NCBI GenBank assembly: GCA_027623315.1
Contig: JAQBYD010000040.1
Location: 1 to 37,784 of the forward strand
Origin: Verrucomicrobiota bacterium
Lineage (GTDB): Bacteria; Verrucomicrobiota; Kiritimatiellia; CAJWTS01
Reading direction: 5' to 3'
DNA length: 37,784 nt
Part shown: positions 19,145 to 26,398 of the stretch, piece after piece
Position numbering within the stretch: the stretch's first letter is position 1
How the letters are laid out: each line of letters starts with the position of its first letter
Notes under the pieces: generated by a model
Told to the model about the DNA's origin: nothing
The model's input: only the letters and a program-made list of their open reading frames with translations
Databases searched by the model: none
Program-made: the position numbers and the translations under genes

Positions 19145-20111
19145 GAGCGGCGATCCCCCCGGTCAGTCGAGTGATCAGCTTCTCATCGAGCTCTTTCGCG
19201 GCGTCGTGCCCCAGCAGTTTGAGCTTCCGATCCAGGACCGCGGCTTCGACGAGGTCGGCGATGCCACGGCCCGGGGCCACGGGAATCGAGACATGTGGAA
19301 TCTGCACACCCAGCACATCGCTACTCGTCTTCTCGTCGGGACCACGTAGAAGCGGCGAGTCCTCGTTCGTCCCGGCCAGGAAAAGCGTTACAATCATATC
19401 CAACTGCTTCTCTCCACGAACCGACTTCACCCCGAACAGACTGGGGACGTGAATAATACCGAGCCCACGAATCTCCATGTGATAGCGGGTCACATCGATC
19501 GACGCCGCGACCACGGCGCCGGAGCTATCGAGTCGTAGCAGGGTCACATCGTCCGACACCAGGGCGTGCCCGCGCTTGATCAAGGCGAGCGCCGTCTCGC
19601 TCTTACCAACGCCTGGCCGGCCCTCCAGCAGCACACCTACACCGCTTACCTCGAGCATCGTGCCCTGGAACTTACTCTGTTTTGCAACCAGAGACTCCAT
19701 CACCAGGGTCGCGGCGTTGAGGAAATGCCCGGTCACCATACTGGTTCGCAAGACCGGTATCTTGTATCGCTCGGCGAGCTCACGAATTTCGGGGCGCAAC
19801 TTCCGGTTGCGGGCGATCACGACACAGGGGATATTCGTCTGGAAGAAACTGGTTAGCAACTGCAAGCGCTTTTCCGTGTCGAGCGACTGCAGGTAGGCGT
19901 GCTCCGCGCCACCAAAGACCTGCACACGCTTATTGGCGAAGTACTCATAGAAGCCGGTAAGCGCGAAGGCCGGACGATTAATCGACGGCTCCTGGATGCG
20001 GCGATCGAGCCCGGATTCTCCCGCCACCAAATCGATCGTGATACGCCGGACGGCGGACTCGAGAAAGTCGCCTACGGTGACGGGGGGGATCTGGTTACCA
20101 ATCACTTCCAT
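19137..20111 (-). CDS. hprK: HPr kinase/phosphorylase
   Basis: Phosphorylates HPr on serine using ATP or pyrophosphate and reverses it when phosphate is high. The ATG at 20111 gives 324 residues, the normal length; the frame stays open upstream to 20330 but that part overlaps hpf and is Arg-rich nonsense. The N-terminal domain covers 1-140. The kinase core has P-loop GRPGVGKS (164-171), DD at 187-188, the signature MEIRGLGIIHVPSLFG, and IPVAPGR near the end. The residue 15 before the P-loop is Gln149 where Bacillus subtilis and Lactobacillus enzymes have a conserved His (HG in place of QG here), which might affect the kinase/phosphorylase balance. Confidence 0.93.
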   Translation of the reverse strand: MEVIGNQIPPVTVGDFLESAVRRITIDLVAGESGLDRRIQEPSINRPAFALTGFYEYFANKRVQVFGGAEHAYLQSLDTEKRLQLLTSFFQTNIPCVVIARNRKLRPEIRELAERYKIPVLRTSMVTGHFLNAATLVMESLVAKQSKFQGTMLEVSGVGVLLEGRPGVGKSETALALIKRGHALVSDDVTLLRLDSSGAVVAASIDVTRYHMEIRGLGIIHVPSLFGVKSVRGEKQLDMIVTLFLAGTNEDSPLLRGPDEKTSSDVLGVQIPHVSIPVAPGRGIADLVEAAVLDRKLKLLGHDAAKELDEKLITRLTGGIAARD

Positions 20112-20139
20112 ATCGTGGGTCGATTCCGCGCGGCGATCG

Positions 20140-20487
20140 TTACTCCACCGGCTCGGACGCCTGGGCCTGCTCAAACTCGGCCGCGCTCGTGCGAACCTTG
20201 CGGCTCTGAATCTTGTCGCGCAGACGCCGTAGCTGTGTCTCCACCTTCGCGAAGCAGAGATCGAGCGACGCTCGCATCGCTTCGGACTCCTCCTTGGCTT
20301 CGACCCGAATATGATTTTTTGCCTGCACAACGATCTCTGCCAACTTTAAGTATTTTTGGCCGTCGAGGATGATATGGATATGTTCAACCCGGGGAAACGC
20401 GGCCGCGATCTGCTCCCCAAGATCCTGCGCGTATTCTCTGTCTTCCTGCAACACGTCCACATGGCGCACAGTAATCTCAATGCTCAT
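20140..20487 (-). CDS. hpf: Ribosome hibernation promoting factor, short form
   Basis: A 115-residue HPF/YfiA-family protein that binds the small ribosomal subunit and silences ribosomes in stationary phase. It has the family N-terminus (MSIEITVRHVDV), the beta-alpha-beta core with HIHIILDG and EIVVQAKNH, and the second helix region EAMRASLDLCFAKVETQLRRLRDKI. It lacks the C-terminal dimerisation domain of long HPF. An almost perfect ribosome binding site (20493-20500) suggests strong translation when transcribed. It sits between lptB and hprK; a similar hpf-hprK linkage occurs next to rpoN and ptsN in proteobacteria, both absent here. Confidence 0.93.
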   Translation of the reverse strand: MSIEITVRHVDVLQEDREYAQDLGEQIAAAFPRVEHIHIILDGQKYLKLAEIVVQAKNHIRVEAKEESEAMRASLDLCFAKVETQLRRLRDKIQSRKVRTSAAEFEQAQASEPVE

Positions 20488-20492
20488 TCTGT

Positions 20493-20500
20493 ACCTCCTT
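20493..20500 (-). promoter_or_regulatory. Near-perfect Shine-Dalgarno of hpf
   Basis: AAGGAGGT on the minus strand, five bases before the hpf ATG, complementary to the 16S rRNA 3' end over eight bases. It is the strongest such site in the window. Confidence 0.8.
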
Positions 20501-20531
20501 GCCTACTGGTTTCATCCATGCGGCTCAACAT

Positions 20532-21260
20532 TCACATGCTGAACCGATCTCCTAGATATAACTCCCGGCTGACCTTGTCGTTAATCAGAAAATCACCCGG
20601 CCCCTCGCGCAGCACGCGGCCCTCGTACATCAGGTAGGCGCGGTCGACAATCGACAGGGTCTCCCGAACGTTATGGTCGGTAATCAGAATCCCCAGCCCC
20701 ATGTCCTGCAGCTGCTTGATGATATTCTGCACGTCGATCACGGCCAAAGGGTCAACCCCGTTGAAGGGCTCATCCAAGAGCAGGAGCAGGGGCTCCGTGA
20801 CCAACGCCCGCGTAATCTCGAGACGCCGCCGCTCGCCGCCGCTCAGGGTGTACGCCTTCTGGTCAGCCAGCGTGTGGATGTCGAGCTCATGCAGCAGGGA
20901 ATCGAGCCGTTGCTTCCGCTCTCGTACGCCAATCGGAAGGGTTTCAAGAATCGCCATCACATTCTCCGCCACGGTCAAGTTGCGAAAAACGGATGGCTCC
21001 TGCGCCAGGTATCCGACCCCCAAGCGCGCGCGCCTATACATGGGAAGCCGGGTCACATCCTTCTCCTGAAAGAAGATGCTGCCGGCCGACGGGCGGATCA
21101 GCCCTGTGATCATGTAAAACGTGGTCGTCTTGCCGGCGCCGTTCGGCCCGAGAAGACCCACGACCTCCCCGGCGGACACGCTGACATTGACTTGACTGAC
21201 GACCTCGCGACGCTTGTAGCGCTTTACGAGTGCATCTGTTCGTACGAGAACTTCACTCAT
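20532..21260 (-). CDS. lptB: LPS export ABC transporter ATPase LptB
   Basis: The cytoplasmic ATPase that powers LPS extraction from the inner membrane. Walker A GPNGAGKT (38-45), the Q-loop region, signature LSGGERRR, Walker B LLLLDEPFNGVDP and switch ITDHNVRE are all present. The length of 242 residues and the wording around the signature fit LptB rather than branched amino acid ATPases. It is four bases after lptA. Its permease partner LptF/G is at 10773-11870. Confidence 0.96.
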   Translation of the reverse strand: MSEVLVRTDALVKRYKRREVVSQVNVSVSAGEVVGLLGPNGAGKTTTFYMITGLIRPSAGSIFFQEKDVTRLPMYRRARLGVGYLAQEPSVFRNLTVAENVMAILETLPIGVRERKQRLDSLLHELDIHTLADQKAYTLSGGERRRLEITRALVTEPLLLLLDEPFNGVDPLAVIDVQNIIKQLQDMGLGILITDHNVRETLSIVDRAYLMYEGRVLREGPGDFLINDKVSRELYLGDRFSM

Positions 21261-21264
21261 TCAA

Positions 21265-21774
21265 TCAATTGCCGGATGGCAGAATCGACCCGCCTCCCTC
21301 GCCCTCATTCATATAAATTCGAAATGTTACGTTGGAGTCCGACGTAATCTTTTCGCTGTCGCGCCAGATCCGAATCAGCTCCCCGCGCAGCACATTGTCG
21401 CCCTGCTTCACCCACGCATTCTCTTTCAGAACCATGTTCCCATCCTCCACATCATAGGTCATGACTCGGCACCCCGCGCTGCGACCGGCCTGGTGGATCA
21501 ACACCTCGTCGCCATACGCGTAGATTGTGCGGACCTCGTGCGCACTGGTGAAGTTGATCAGCATCTCCTCGGCACGGACAGAAAGGCGCTCATCCACGAC
21601 CACGACATTTCCTTCAAATTTTGCCTGGTTCCGCTTCGCATCGTACTCGAAGCGCTTCGACGTGATGACGGTCTCCTTTACCTTTTCAGCATCCTGCGCA
21701 AAGGAGGCCGATCCGCCGCCCAATACGAGAAACGCTATTCCGATAACGATGCCCTGGTGCCAATTCTGGTTCAC
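21265..21774 (-). CDS. lptA: LPS transport periplasmic protein LptA
   Basis: A 169-residue periplasmic OstA/LptA-fold protein that bridges LptC to the outer-membrane LPS assembly complex. The GTG start at 21774 is chosen because GAGGAA lies seven bases upstream, it begins one base after the lptC stop, and it leads directly into a signal peptide (IVIGIAFLVLGGGSASFAQ). The mature part has the repeating strand pattern of the family (SKRFEYDAKRNQAKFEGNVVV, then LSVRAEEMLINF). It could only be confused with LptC; order and signal peptide separate them. Confidence 0.9.
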   Translation of the reverse strand: MNQNWHQGIVIGIAFLVLGGGSASFAQDAEKVKETVITSKRFEYDAKRNQAKFEGNVVVVDERLSVRAEEMLINFTSAHEVRTIYAYGDEVLIHQAGRSAGCRVMTYDVEDGNMVLKENAWVKQGDNVLRGELIRIWRDSEKITSDSNVTFRIYMNEGEGGGSILPSGN

Positions 21775-21775
21775 T

Positions 21776-22231
21776 TTATTGTTCCTCGCTCGTTTTCTTT
21801 GGTTTCCACAATCCCATATCGCGAAGTACAACTTTGGCGTTGTCCACGATGATTAGTTTCTTCTTTTGGATATCACAAATGTAGCCTGTGCCGGTCATCA
21901 CGGCCCGGTGGCGCTCCACCTTCACATCCGAATAGGATGAAAGGATCTTTGACTTCGTGTTGTATCGGCACTCCGGCGTGGTCACGATCATCTGCAGAGA
22001 ACTATCGGAGTTGTAAGCCTCCCAGGTCACGCCCTCAATATGAACAAGTCCTTCCGACGAGACCGTGGCCCGGTCGGCCCGAATTTCCCCGTCCTTCTTC
22101 CCGTCCTCTCCTTTAAGAGGATAGACCACGTCGATCAGAATCTGGGGCGCCTCCTCGGCCGTAAGCCAAGTGCCCAGGCACGCGCCCACCGTCGTCACCA
22201 CCAAAACCATGCTGAGTCCGCGAGTTGTCAT
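21776..22231 (-). CDS. lptC: LptC-like LPS export protein
   Basis: A 151-residue protein with one N-terminal hydrophobic segment (MVLVVTTVGACLGTWL) and a beta-rich periplasmic domain of the LptC type (IRADRATVSSEGLVHIEGV, then a strand series up to VLRDMGLWKPKK). In known systems LptC receives LPS from LptBFG and hands it to LptA. Its ATG is one base from the kdsA stop, and lptA starts one base after its own stop, so kdsA-lptC-lptA-lptB is very tightly coupled. Family similarity is weaker than for LptA and LptB; the gene order supports the call. Confidence 0.82.
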   Translation of the reverse strand: MTTRGLSMVLVVTTVGACLGTWLTAEEAPQILIDVVYPLKGEDGKKDGEIRADRATVSSEGLVHIEGVTWEAYNSDSSLQMIVTTPECRYNTKSKILSSYSDVKVERHRAVMTGTGYICDIQKKKLIIVDNAKVVLRDMGLWKPKKTSEEQ

Positions 22232-22232
22232 C

Positions 22233-23054
22233 TCACCGACATATGGTATCGATTTTCTTCAGTATTGGCCACAGTTTTCTCAACTCCGATAAACGCACCG
22301 CGTTCGCCCCATCCGAGAGGGCCCGCTCTGGTCTTTCGTGCGTCTCACAAAATACCGCATCGCATCCTGTGGCCGCTGCGGCCCGCGCCAGGTCGGGCGC
22401 CAATGCCCCCTCGCCACCGGAAACGCCGCCGGCGCCGCCGGGCGATTGAACACTGTGCGTTGCATCGAAGATCACCGGATACCCCAGTTCCCGCATGCGC
22501 ACCAGGCTGCGCATGTCCGCCACCAGGTCGTGATAACCAAAGCTCGTCCCGCGCTCGGTCAGCAGGATCTTGCGATTGCCCGTGCTTTCGATCTTGGCGA
22601 TCACATGCGCCATGTCCGCGGGGGCCAGGAACTGCGCCTTCTTGATATTAACCGGCCTCCCCGTGCGCCCTAGTGCAAGAACAAGATCCGTCTGGCGACA
22701 CAGGAACGCGGGCAGTTGCAAACAATCCACGACCTCAGCGGCGGTTTCGGCCTCCTCGATCGAATGCACGTCGGTCAGCACCGGCAGACCAAACTCCTCC
22801 CGGACCTCACGCAGAATCTCCAGCCCTTTGGTCAGTCCGGGGCCGCGATATGACTTCAGGGATGTCCGGTTGGCCTTGTCGTACGACGCCTTGAAAATCA
22901 ACTTCACGCGACATTGCGCCGCCAGCGCCTTCAGCTTCTTCGCCATTCCAAGGCAATGCCGACGAGATTCGATGACGCATGGGCCCGAAATCATGACCAG
23001 GGGGCTGCCGTGACCGACGCACACACGACCGATGGAGACGCTTCTGTGTTTCAC
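22233..23054 (-). CDS. kdsA: 3-deoxy-8-phosphooctulonate (KDO-8-P) synthase
   Basis: Condenses arabinose 5-phosphate with phosphoenolpyruvate to KDO 8-phosphate for the LPS inner core. Motifs: SGPCVIES, KASYDKANRTS, SYRGPGL, TDVHS, LPAFLCRQTDL, NIKKAQF, ERGTSFGYHDLV and FDATHSVQ. The GTG at 23054 gives 273 residues and aligns VKHRSVSIG with the start of the E. coli protein; a GTG at 23093 is also in frame. Neither has a clear ribosome binding site. The N-terminal part carries a Cys in SGPCVIES; some KdsA enzymes are metal dependent through a Cys, which could be tested. Confidence 0.95.
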   Translation of the reverse strand: MKHRSVSIGRVCVGHGSPLVMISGPCVIESRRHCLGMAKKLKALAAQCRVKLIFKASYDKANRTSLKSYRGPGLTKGLEILREVREEFGLPVLTDVHSIEEAETAAEVVDCLQLPAFLCRQTDLVLALGRTGRPVNIKKAQFLAPADMAHVIAKIESTGNRKILLTERGTSFGYHDLVADMRSLVRMRELGYPVIFDATHSVQSPGGAGGVSGGEGALAPDLARAAAATGCDAVFCETHERPERALSDGANAVRLSELRKLWPILKKIDTICR

Positions 23055-23117
23055 GATGAAGTCGACAAGTTCATAAAGGAAACAGGCGCGCACGACCCAC
23101 GCATAGCCGTGCCGACA

Positions 23118-23861
23118 TCAGGCCAGTCCGGCTTCTCGTAATGCGAGTTCAGCGTAGGCCACGTCATCCGCAGTGTCAACGCCGGGCCCGCCACTTCGTC
23201 CCTGCAAAACCTTGATTCGACCGCCGATGTGCAGGGCCCGCAACTGCTCAAGTTTCTCGGCAATCTCCGTTGCACATGGCGCTGTGGCCACCAGGCGTTG
23301 AAGGAACGCGTGCTGATAGGCATATATCCCGATGTGCCGCCAATACCCCGACTCGGGTGCCGACTCCGCACCGTCACGTACGTGAGGAATGACCGAGCGC
23401 GAGAAGTAGAGCGCGCGCCCCGTTTCATCCCATACGACTTTCACCACGGAGGGATCGCCAGCCGCGTCCGCCGATAGCGGTACGACAAGAGTCGCCATGT
23501 CCCAATCGGACGCGGCCTGCATAACATCCACAAGCGCATCGATCGTCGCCGGGTCGATCAGGGGTTCGTCGCCCTGGATATTGATCACGAGATCCGCACC
23601 GAGGTCCTGCACCGCCTCCGCCACGCGGTCCGTCCCGGAAGGGTGATCCGGGCGCGTCATCGCGACATCGCCACCGGCAGCCTTAACCACCGCGGCAATG
23701 CGCTCATCGTCCGTAGCAACCACCACATGACTCAATCGACTGGCCTGCGCCGCCCGCTCGAGGACCCACACGATCAGAGGTTTTCCGCACAGGTCGATCA
23801 GGCTCTTGCCCGGAAGGCGAGTCGATCCCCAGCGGGCGGGTATGACGCCCACGGCGTTCAC
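23118..23861 (-). CDS. kdsB: CMP-KDO synthetase
   Basis: Activates KDO with CTP to CMP-KDO, the donor for LPS inner-core transfer. It has the N-terminal nucleotide-binding motif IPARWGSTRLPGKSL, VVVATDDERI, MTRPDHPSGTDR and NIQGDEPLI, followed by the C-terminal YAYQHAFL helix region. The length of 247 residues is normal. It begins at GTG 23861, overlapping the stop of the upstream unknown gene as GTGA. It lies just before kdsA. Confidence 0.96.
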   Translation of the reverse strand: MNAVGVIPARWGSTRLPGKSLIDLCGKPLIVWVLERAAQASRLSHVVVATDDERIAAVVKAAGGDVAMTRPDHPSGTDRVAEAVQDLGADLVINIQGDEPLIDPATIDALVDVMQAASDWDMATLVVPLSADAAGDPSVVKVVWDETGRALYFSRSVIPHVRDGAESAPESGYWRHIGIYAYQHAFLQRLVATAPCATEIAEKLEQLRALHIGGRIKVLQGRSGGPGVDTADDVAYAELALREAGLA

Positions 23862-24640
23862 AACGCATCCCCCTCCGGCGGATCCGTGGCGCCGTCATCG
23901 CGCCCTTCCGCTCCCGCAGCTTGCGATCCCGGCTGATTCTCCCGGCGCATCAATTCCATGTACGTATTATCCTCGCCGGCCAGCCATTCTCGCTCCACCC
24001 CGCGCAGCATGTACCCGCCGCCGCCATCGGCGCGGCGTATGTAGAGATGATAGTGCACGATCGTTCGCGTCGGCAGTTGGAGCGGCATCATGGAGAACCG
24101 GATCCCCGTGGCCGAGGCGAGGTCTCGTTCATGTTCATCTTCCCACTTGACGCTACTGTCCGTGATGCTCACGACAACCTTCTGCTCAAAAGAGTCCGTG
24201 ACGGCACTGATCTCCTCAATATTCTGGAGCGGACCCAACGCCGCGAAGATCGCAGGCAGCCACTCCCCCTCCGGTGTGCTGCGCATGACAAGCATGGCCC
24301 TTCGAAGCTCGATGCTGGTCTGAAAACGTCTGGTCCACCGAATCCGCAACTCCACGGCGGAGAAATCGGGCCCGTCGTACTCCTCAGCCGTTCTTAATCC
24401 CTCGATGACCAGGTCATAGGGCCAGGCGATCGAAGATTTCTCGATCGAGACCGGTACTCCCAGCCGGTCGCCCAGATAGCTCTCCAGCCAGTGCGCGGCG
24501 GTACGGGTCCGGATCGCAAGAAATCCGAAAACCAGCACGATCAGGACGACGATGATCAGCGTTCCGAGCAGCCCGCCCACACGTCGCGCTCCCGATGAGC
24601 TGCTTCCGAGAGTGTCGGTCTCGCTATTCTTCTTGCCCAT
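23858..24640 (-). CDS. Membrane-anchored protein, possibly AsmA/TamB-like
   Basis: A 260-residue protein I cannot name. It has a short cytoplasmic Ser-rich start, one membrane helix (LLGTLIIVVLIVLVFGFLAI, about 24-43), then a periplasmic region that opens with HWLESYLGDRLGVPVSIEKS and IEGLRTAEEYDGPDFSAVEL. That opening resembles the start of AsmA/TamB-type lipid-transport bridges, but it is far shorter than those proteins. The C-terminal 50 residues are acidic and low complexity. AAGGAG eight bases upstream supports the ATG. The gene overlaps kdsB, so a link to LPS or lipid transport is plausible but unproven. Confidence 0.7.
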   Translation of the reverse strand: MGKKNSETDTLGSSSSGARRVGGLLGTLIIVVLIVLVFGFLAIRTRTAAHWLESYLGDRLGVPVSIEKSSIAWPYDLVIEGLRTAEEYDGPDFSAVELRIRWTRRFQTSIELRRAMLVMRSTPEGEWLPAIFAALGPLQNIEEISAVTDSFEQKVVVSITDSSVKWEDEHERDLASATGIRFSMMPLQLPTRTIVHYHLYIRRADGGGGYMLRGVEREWLAGEDNTYMELMRRENQPGSQAAGAEGRDDGATDPPEGDAL

Positions 24641-24645
24641 GCGAA

Positions 24646-25389
24646 CTACTCCTTCCCACCAGCCTCAAGCTCTTGAGTCCGGGTGCGGCGTCCACCGAAT
24701 AAGGCCGTACCGATCCGGACGCACGTCGATCCTTCTTCGATAGCGTATGAAAAGTCATGCGACATGCCCATCGATAATCCGCTCAGGTGAAGACCGCTCC
24801 TGGTGGCCAGCCCCGCGGAAAGCATGCGCAGTTGCTCGAAGTAGGGACGAGAATCTTCCGGCTCAGGCGTGAACGGAGGAATCGTCATTAGTCCGATGAC
24901 GTCAAGCCGATGGCACTGCATGGCCACCGTCAAGGCGGACTCCACCGCATCCGGCGAGAGCCCGGACTTGCTGGCTTCACCGGCCAGGTTCACCTGCACG
25001 TAGATCGACATCGTCTTACCGGCCGTTTCGCATGCGTCGTTGAGGAGTCGCATCAGTTTCTCGGAGTCGATGGAATGAATCGTGTGAAACAACTCGGCCG
25101 CATCCCGGACCTTGTTGCCCTGCAGATGTCCGATCAGGTGCCACTCGAGGCTGCTTGAGCAAATCGCGATTTTCTGACGGGCCTCCTGGACCCGGCTTTC
25201 ACCAAAACACCATAATCCGCATTGTGACGCCTCTTCAATGCAATCCGGATCCTTCTTCTTGGTCACACCGAGGAGTTGCACCTCATCGGAATGGCGACCG
25301 GCCCGCGCGCACGCTTCCTCAATCTGTAACCGTACGCGCGCCAGGCGGTCGGGGAAGGATTCGTCCGTTGCCGTTAGAGACGCTTCCAT
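24646..25389 (-). CDS. yggS: YggS/PROSC-family pyridoxal phosphate homeostasis protein
   Basis: A PLP-binding protein with a single TIM-barrel-like domain that controls vitamin B6 and amino acid balance; no enzymatic reaction is established for the family. The PLP lysine is K44 in LLGVTKKKD. Other family motifs are FGESRVQEA, WHLIGHLQGNK, IHSIDS, VQVNLAGEASKSG, GLMTI and LSMGMSHDF. The end of the protein has IRIGTALFG-like wording (VRIGTALFGGRR). ATG 25389 shares one base with the recR stop (TGATG). The length of 247 residues is slightly above typical. Confidence 0.93.
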   Translation of the reverse strand: MEASLTATDESFPDRLARVRLQIEEACARAGRHSDEVQLLGVTKKKDPDCIEEASQCGLWCFGESRVQEARQKIAICSSSLEWHLIGHLQGNKVRDAAELFHTIHSIDSEKLMRLLNDACETAGKTMSIYVQVNLAGEASKSGLSPDAVESALTVAMQCHRLDVIGLMTIPPFTPEPEDSRPYFEQLRMLSAGLATRSGLHLSGLSMGMSHDFSYAIEEGSTCVRIGTALFGGRRTRTQELEAGGKE

Positions 25390-25994
25390 CAAATTACCTG
25401 CTGGCGCCCTTTCAATGCACGCGCGAGGGTCACTGGATCGGAGTACCCGATGCCGCTGCCCGCCGGCAGCCCGAACGCGAGTCGCGTCACGGGCACGCCG
25501 CGTTCGTTCAGAAGTTCGGCCAGAAAACTTGCCGTGGCATCGCTCTCCACATCGGTATCAAGCGCAAGAATCACTTCCGTCACTTCTCCTTCACCGACAC
25601 GCTCCAAAAGATCCTGCACGCGAATACCATCGACACCCTCACCGTTCATCGGGGAGATCTTTCCCATCAGCGCATGGTATCGACCACGAAACTCGCCGGC
25701 CCGCTCAAGGGCCGCGATCGCAGACGGGTCCTCGACCACGCAAAGCACGGAATCGTCGCGCTGGGAATCCGTGCACAGGCGGCAGGGATCCTGATCGTGC
25801 GGCGTCATGTAGCCGCAACGGCCGCACGACCGAATGGTGTCCCCGACTTCCTGCAGCGCGCGGGTCAAGGCGGCCAACACGCCCGTGGGATCGCGTGCGA
25901 GGGCAATCGCCATCCGTTCGGCCGACTTTCGCCCCACGCCGGGAAGCTTGGCCAGGCTGGCGGCGAGTCGATTAAGGGCATCCAGAGATGACAT
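25389..25994 (-). CDS. recR: Recombination protein RecR
   Basis: Works with RecF and RecO to load RecA on gapped DNA. The N-terminal helix-hairpin-helix (LAKLPGVGRKSAERMA, 15-30) is followed by a four-cysteine zinc finger (C57, C60, C71, C74), a Toprim domain (CVVEDPSAIAALE onward with LALDTDVESDATA) and a C-terminal Walker-B-like region LAFGLPAGSGIGYSD. The length of 201 residues is standard. It is in the conserved dnaX-ybaB-recR order. Confidence 0.97.
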   Translation of the reverse strand: MSSLDALNRLAASLAKLPGVGRKSAERMAIALARDPTGVLAALTRALQEVGDTIRSCGRCGYMTPHDQDPCRLCTDSQRDDSVLCVVEDPSAIAALERAGEFRGRYHALMGKISPMNGEGVDGIRVQDLLERVGEGEVTEVILALDTDVESDATASFLAELLNERGVPVTRLAFGLPAGSGIGYSDPVTLARALKGRQQVI

Positions 25995-26051
25995 GGTACG
26001 AAGTGGGCCTGGTTACAAATTCACGATCTGGGCGACGTGGCGCACGACGGC

Positions 26052-26360
26052 CTAGAGCCCCGGCAGACCGAGCCCGGCCGTGACTTTGGCCATCTCGCGC
26101 GAGGCCTCCTCTTTCGCTTCGGCCAGGGCCCCATTCACGGATGCGAGCACGAGGTCCTGCAACATCTCTACGTCTTCGGGATCCACGACCTTGGCATCAA
26201 TTCGAACATCCGCCAGGGATCCATCGCCACGGGCTACCGCAGTGACCATACCGCCACCGCTCGAAAATTCGACGGTCTTCAGCGCGAGCTCTTCCTGGAT
26301 GCGCTCCATATCCTTTTGCATGGAAGCGGCCTGCTGCATCATTTTCTTAAGATTCGCCAT
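26052..26360 (-). CDS. YbaB/EbfC nucleoid-associated protein
   Basis: A 102-residue DNA-binding protein of the YbaB/EbfC family. It has the N-terminal coiled-coil start (MANLKKMMQQAASMQKDMER), the TVEFSSGGGMVTAVARGDG core and a C-terminal helix. GAGGAG lies just upstream of the ATG. It sits between dnaX and recR, as in many bacteria. It probably shapes DNA or protects it during repair. Confidence 0.95.
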   Translation of the reverse strand: MANLKKMMQQAASMQKDMERIQEELALKTVEFSSGGGMVTAVARGDGSLADVRIDAKVVDPEDVEMLQDLVLASVNGALAEAKEEASREMAKVTAGLGLPGL

Positions 26361-26398
26361 ATCACTCCTCTTCGCTTCGGTTCGAACCGCGACACCAA

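Noticed and set aside
20112..20330. N-terminal extension of hprK by 73 residues
   Set aside because: It lies mostly inside hpf in another frame, is Arg/Ser-rich, and HprK of normal length begins at 20111.
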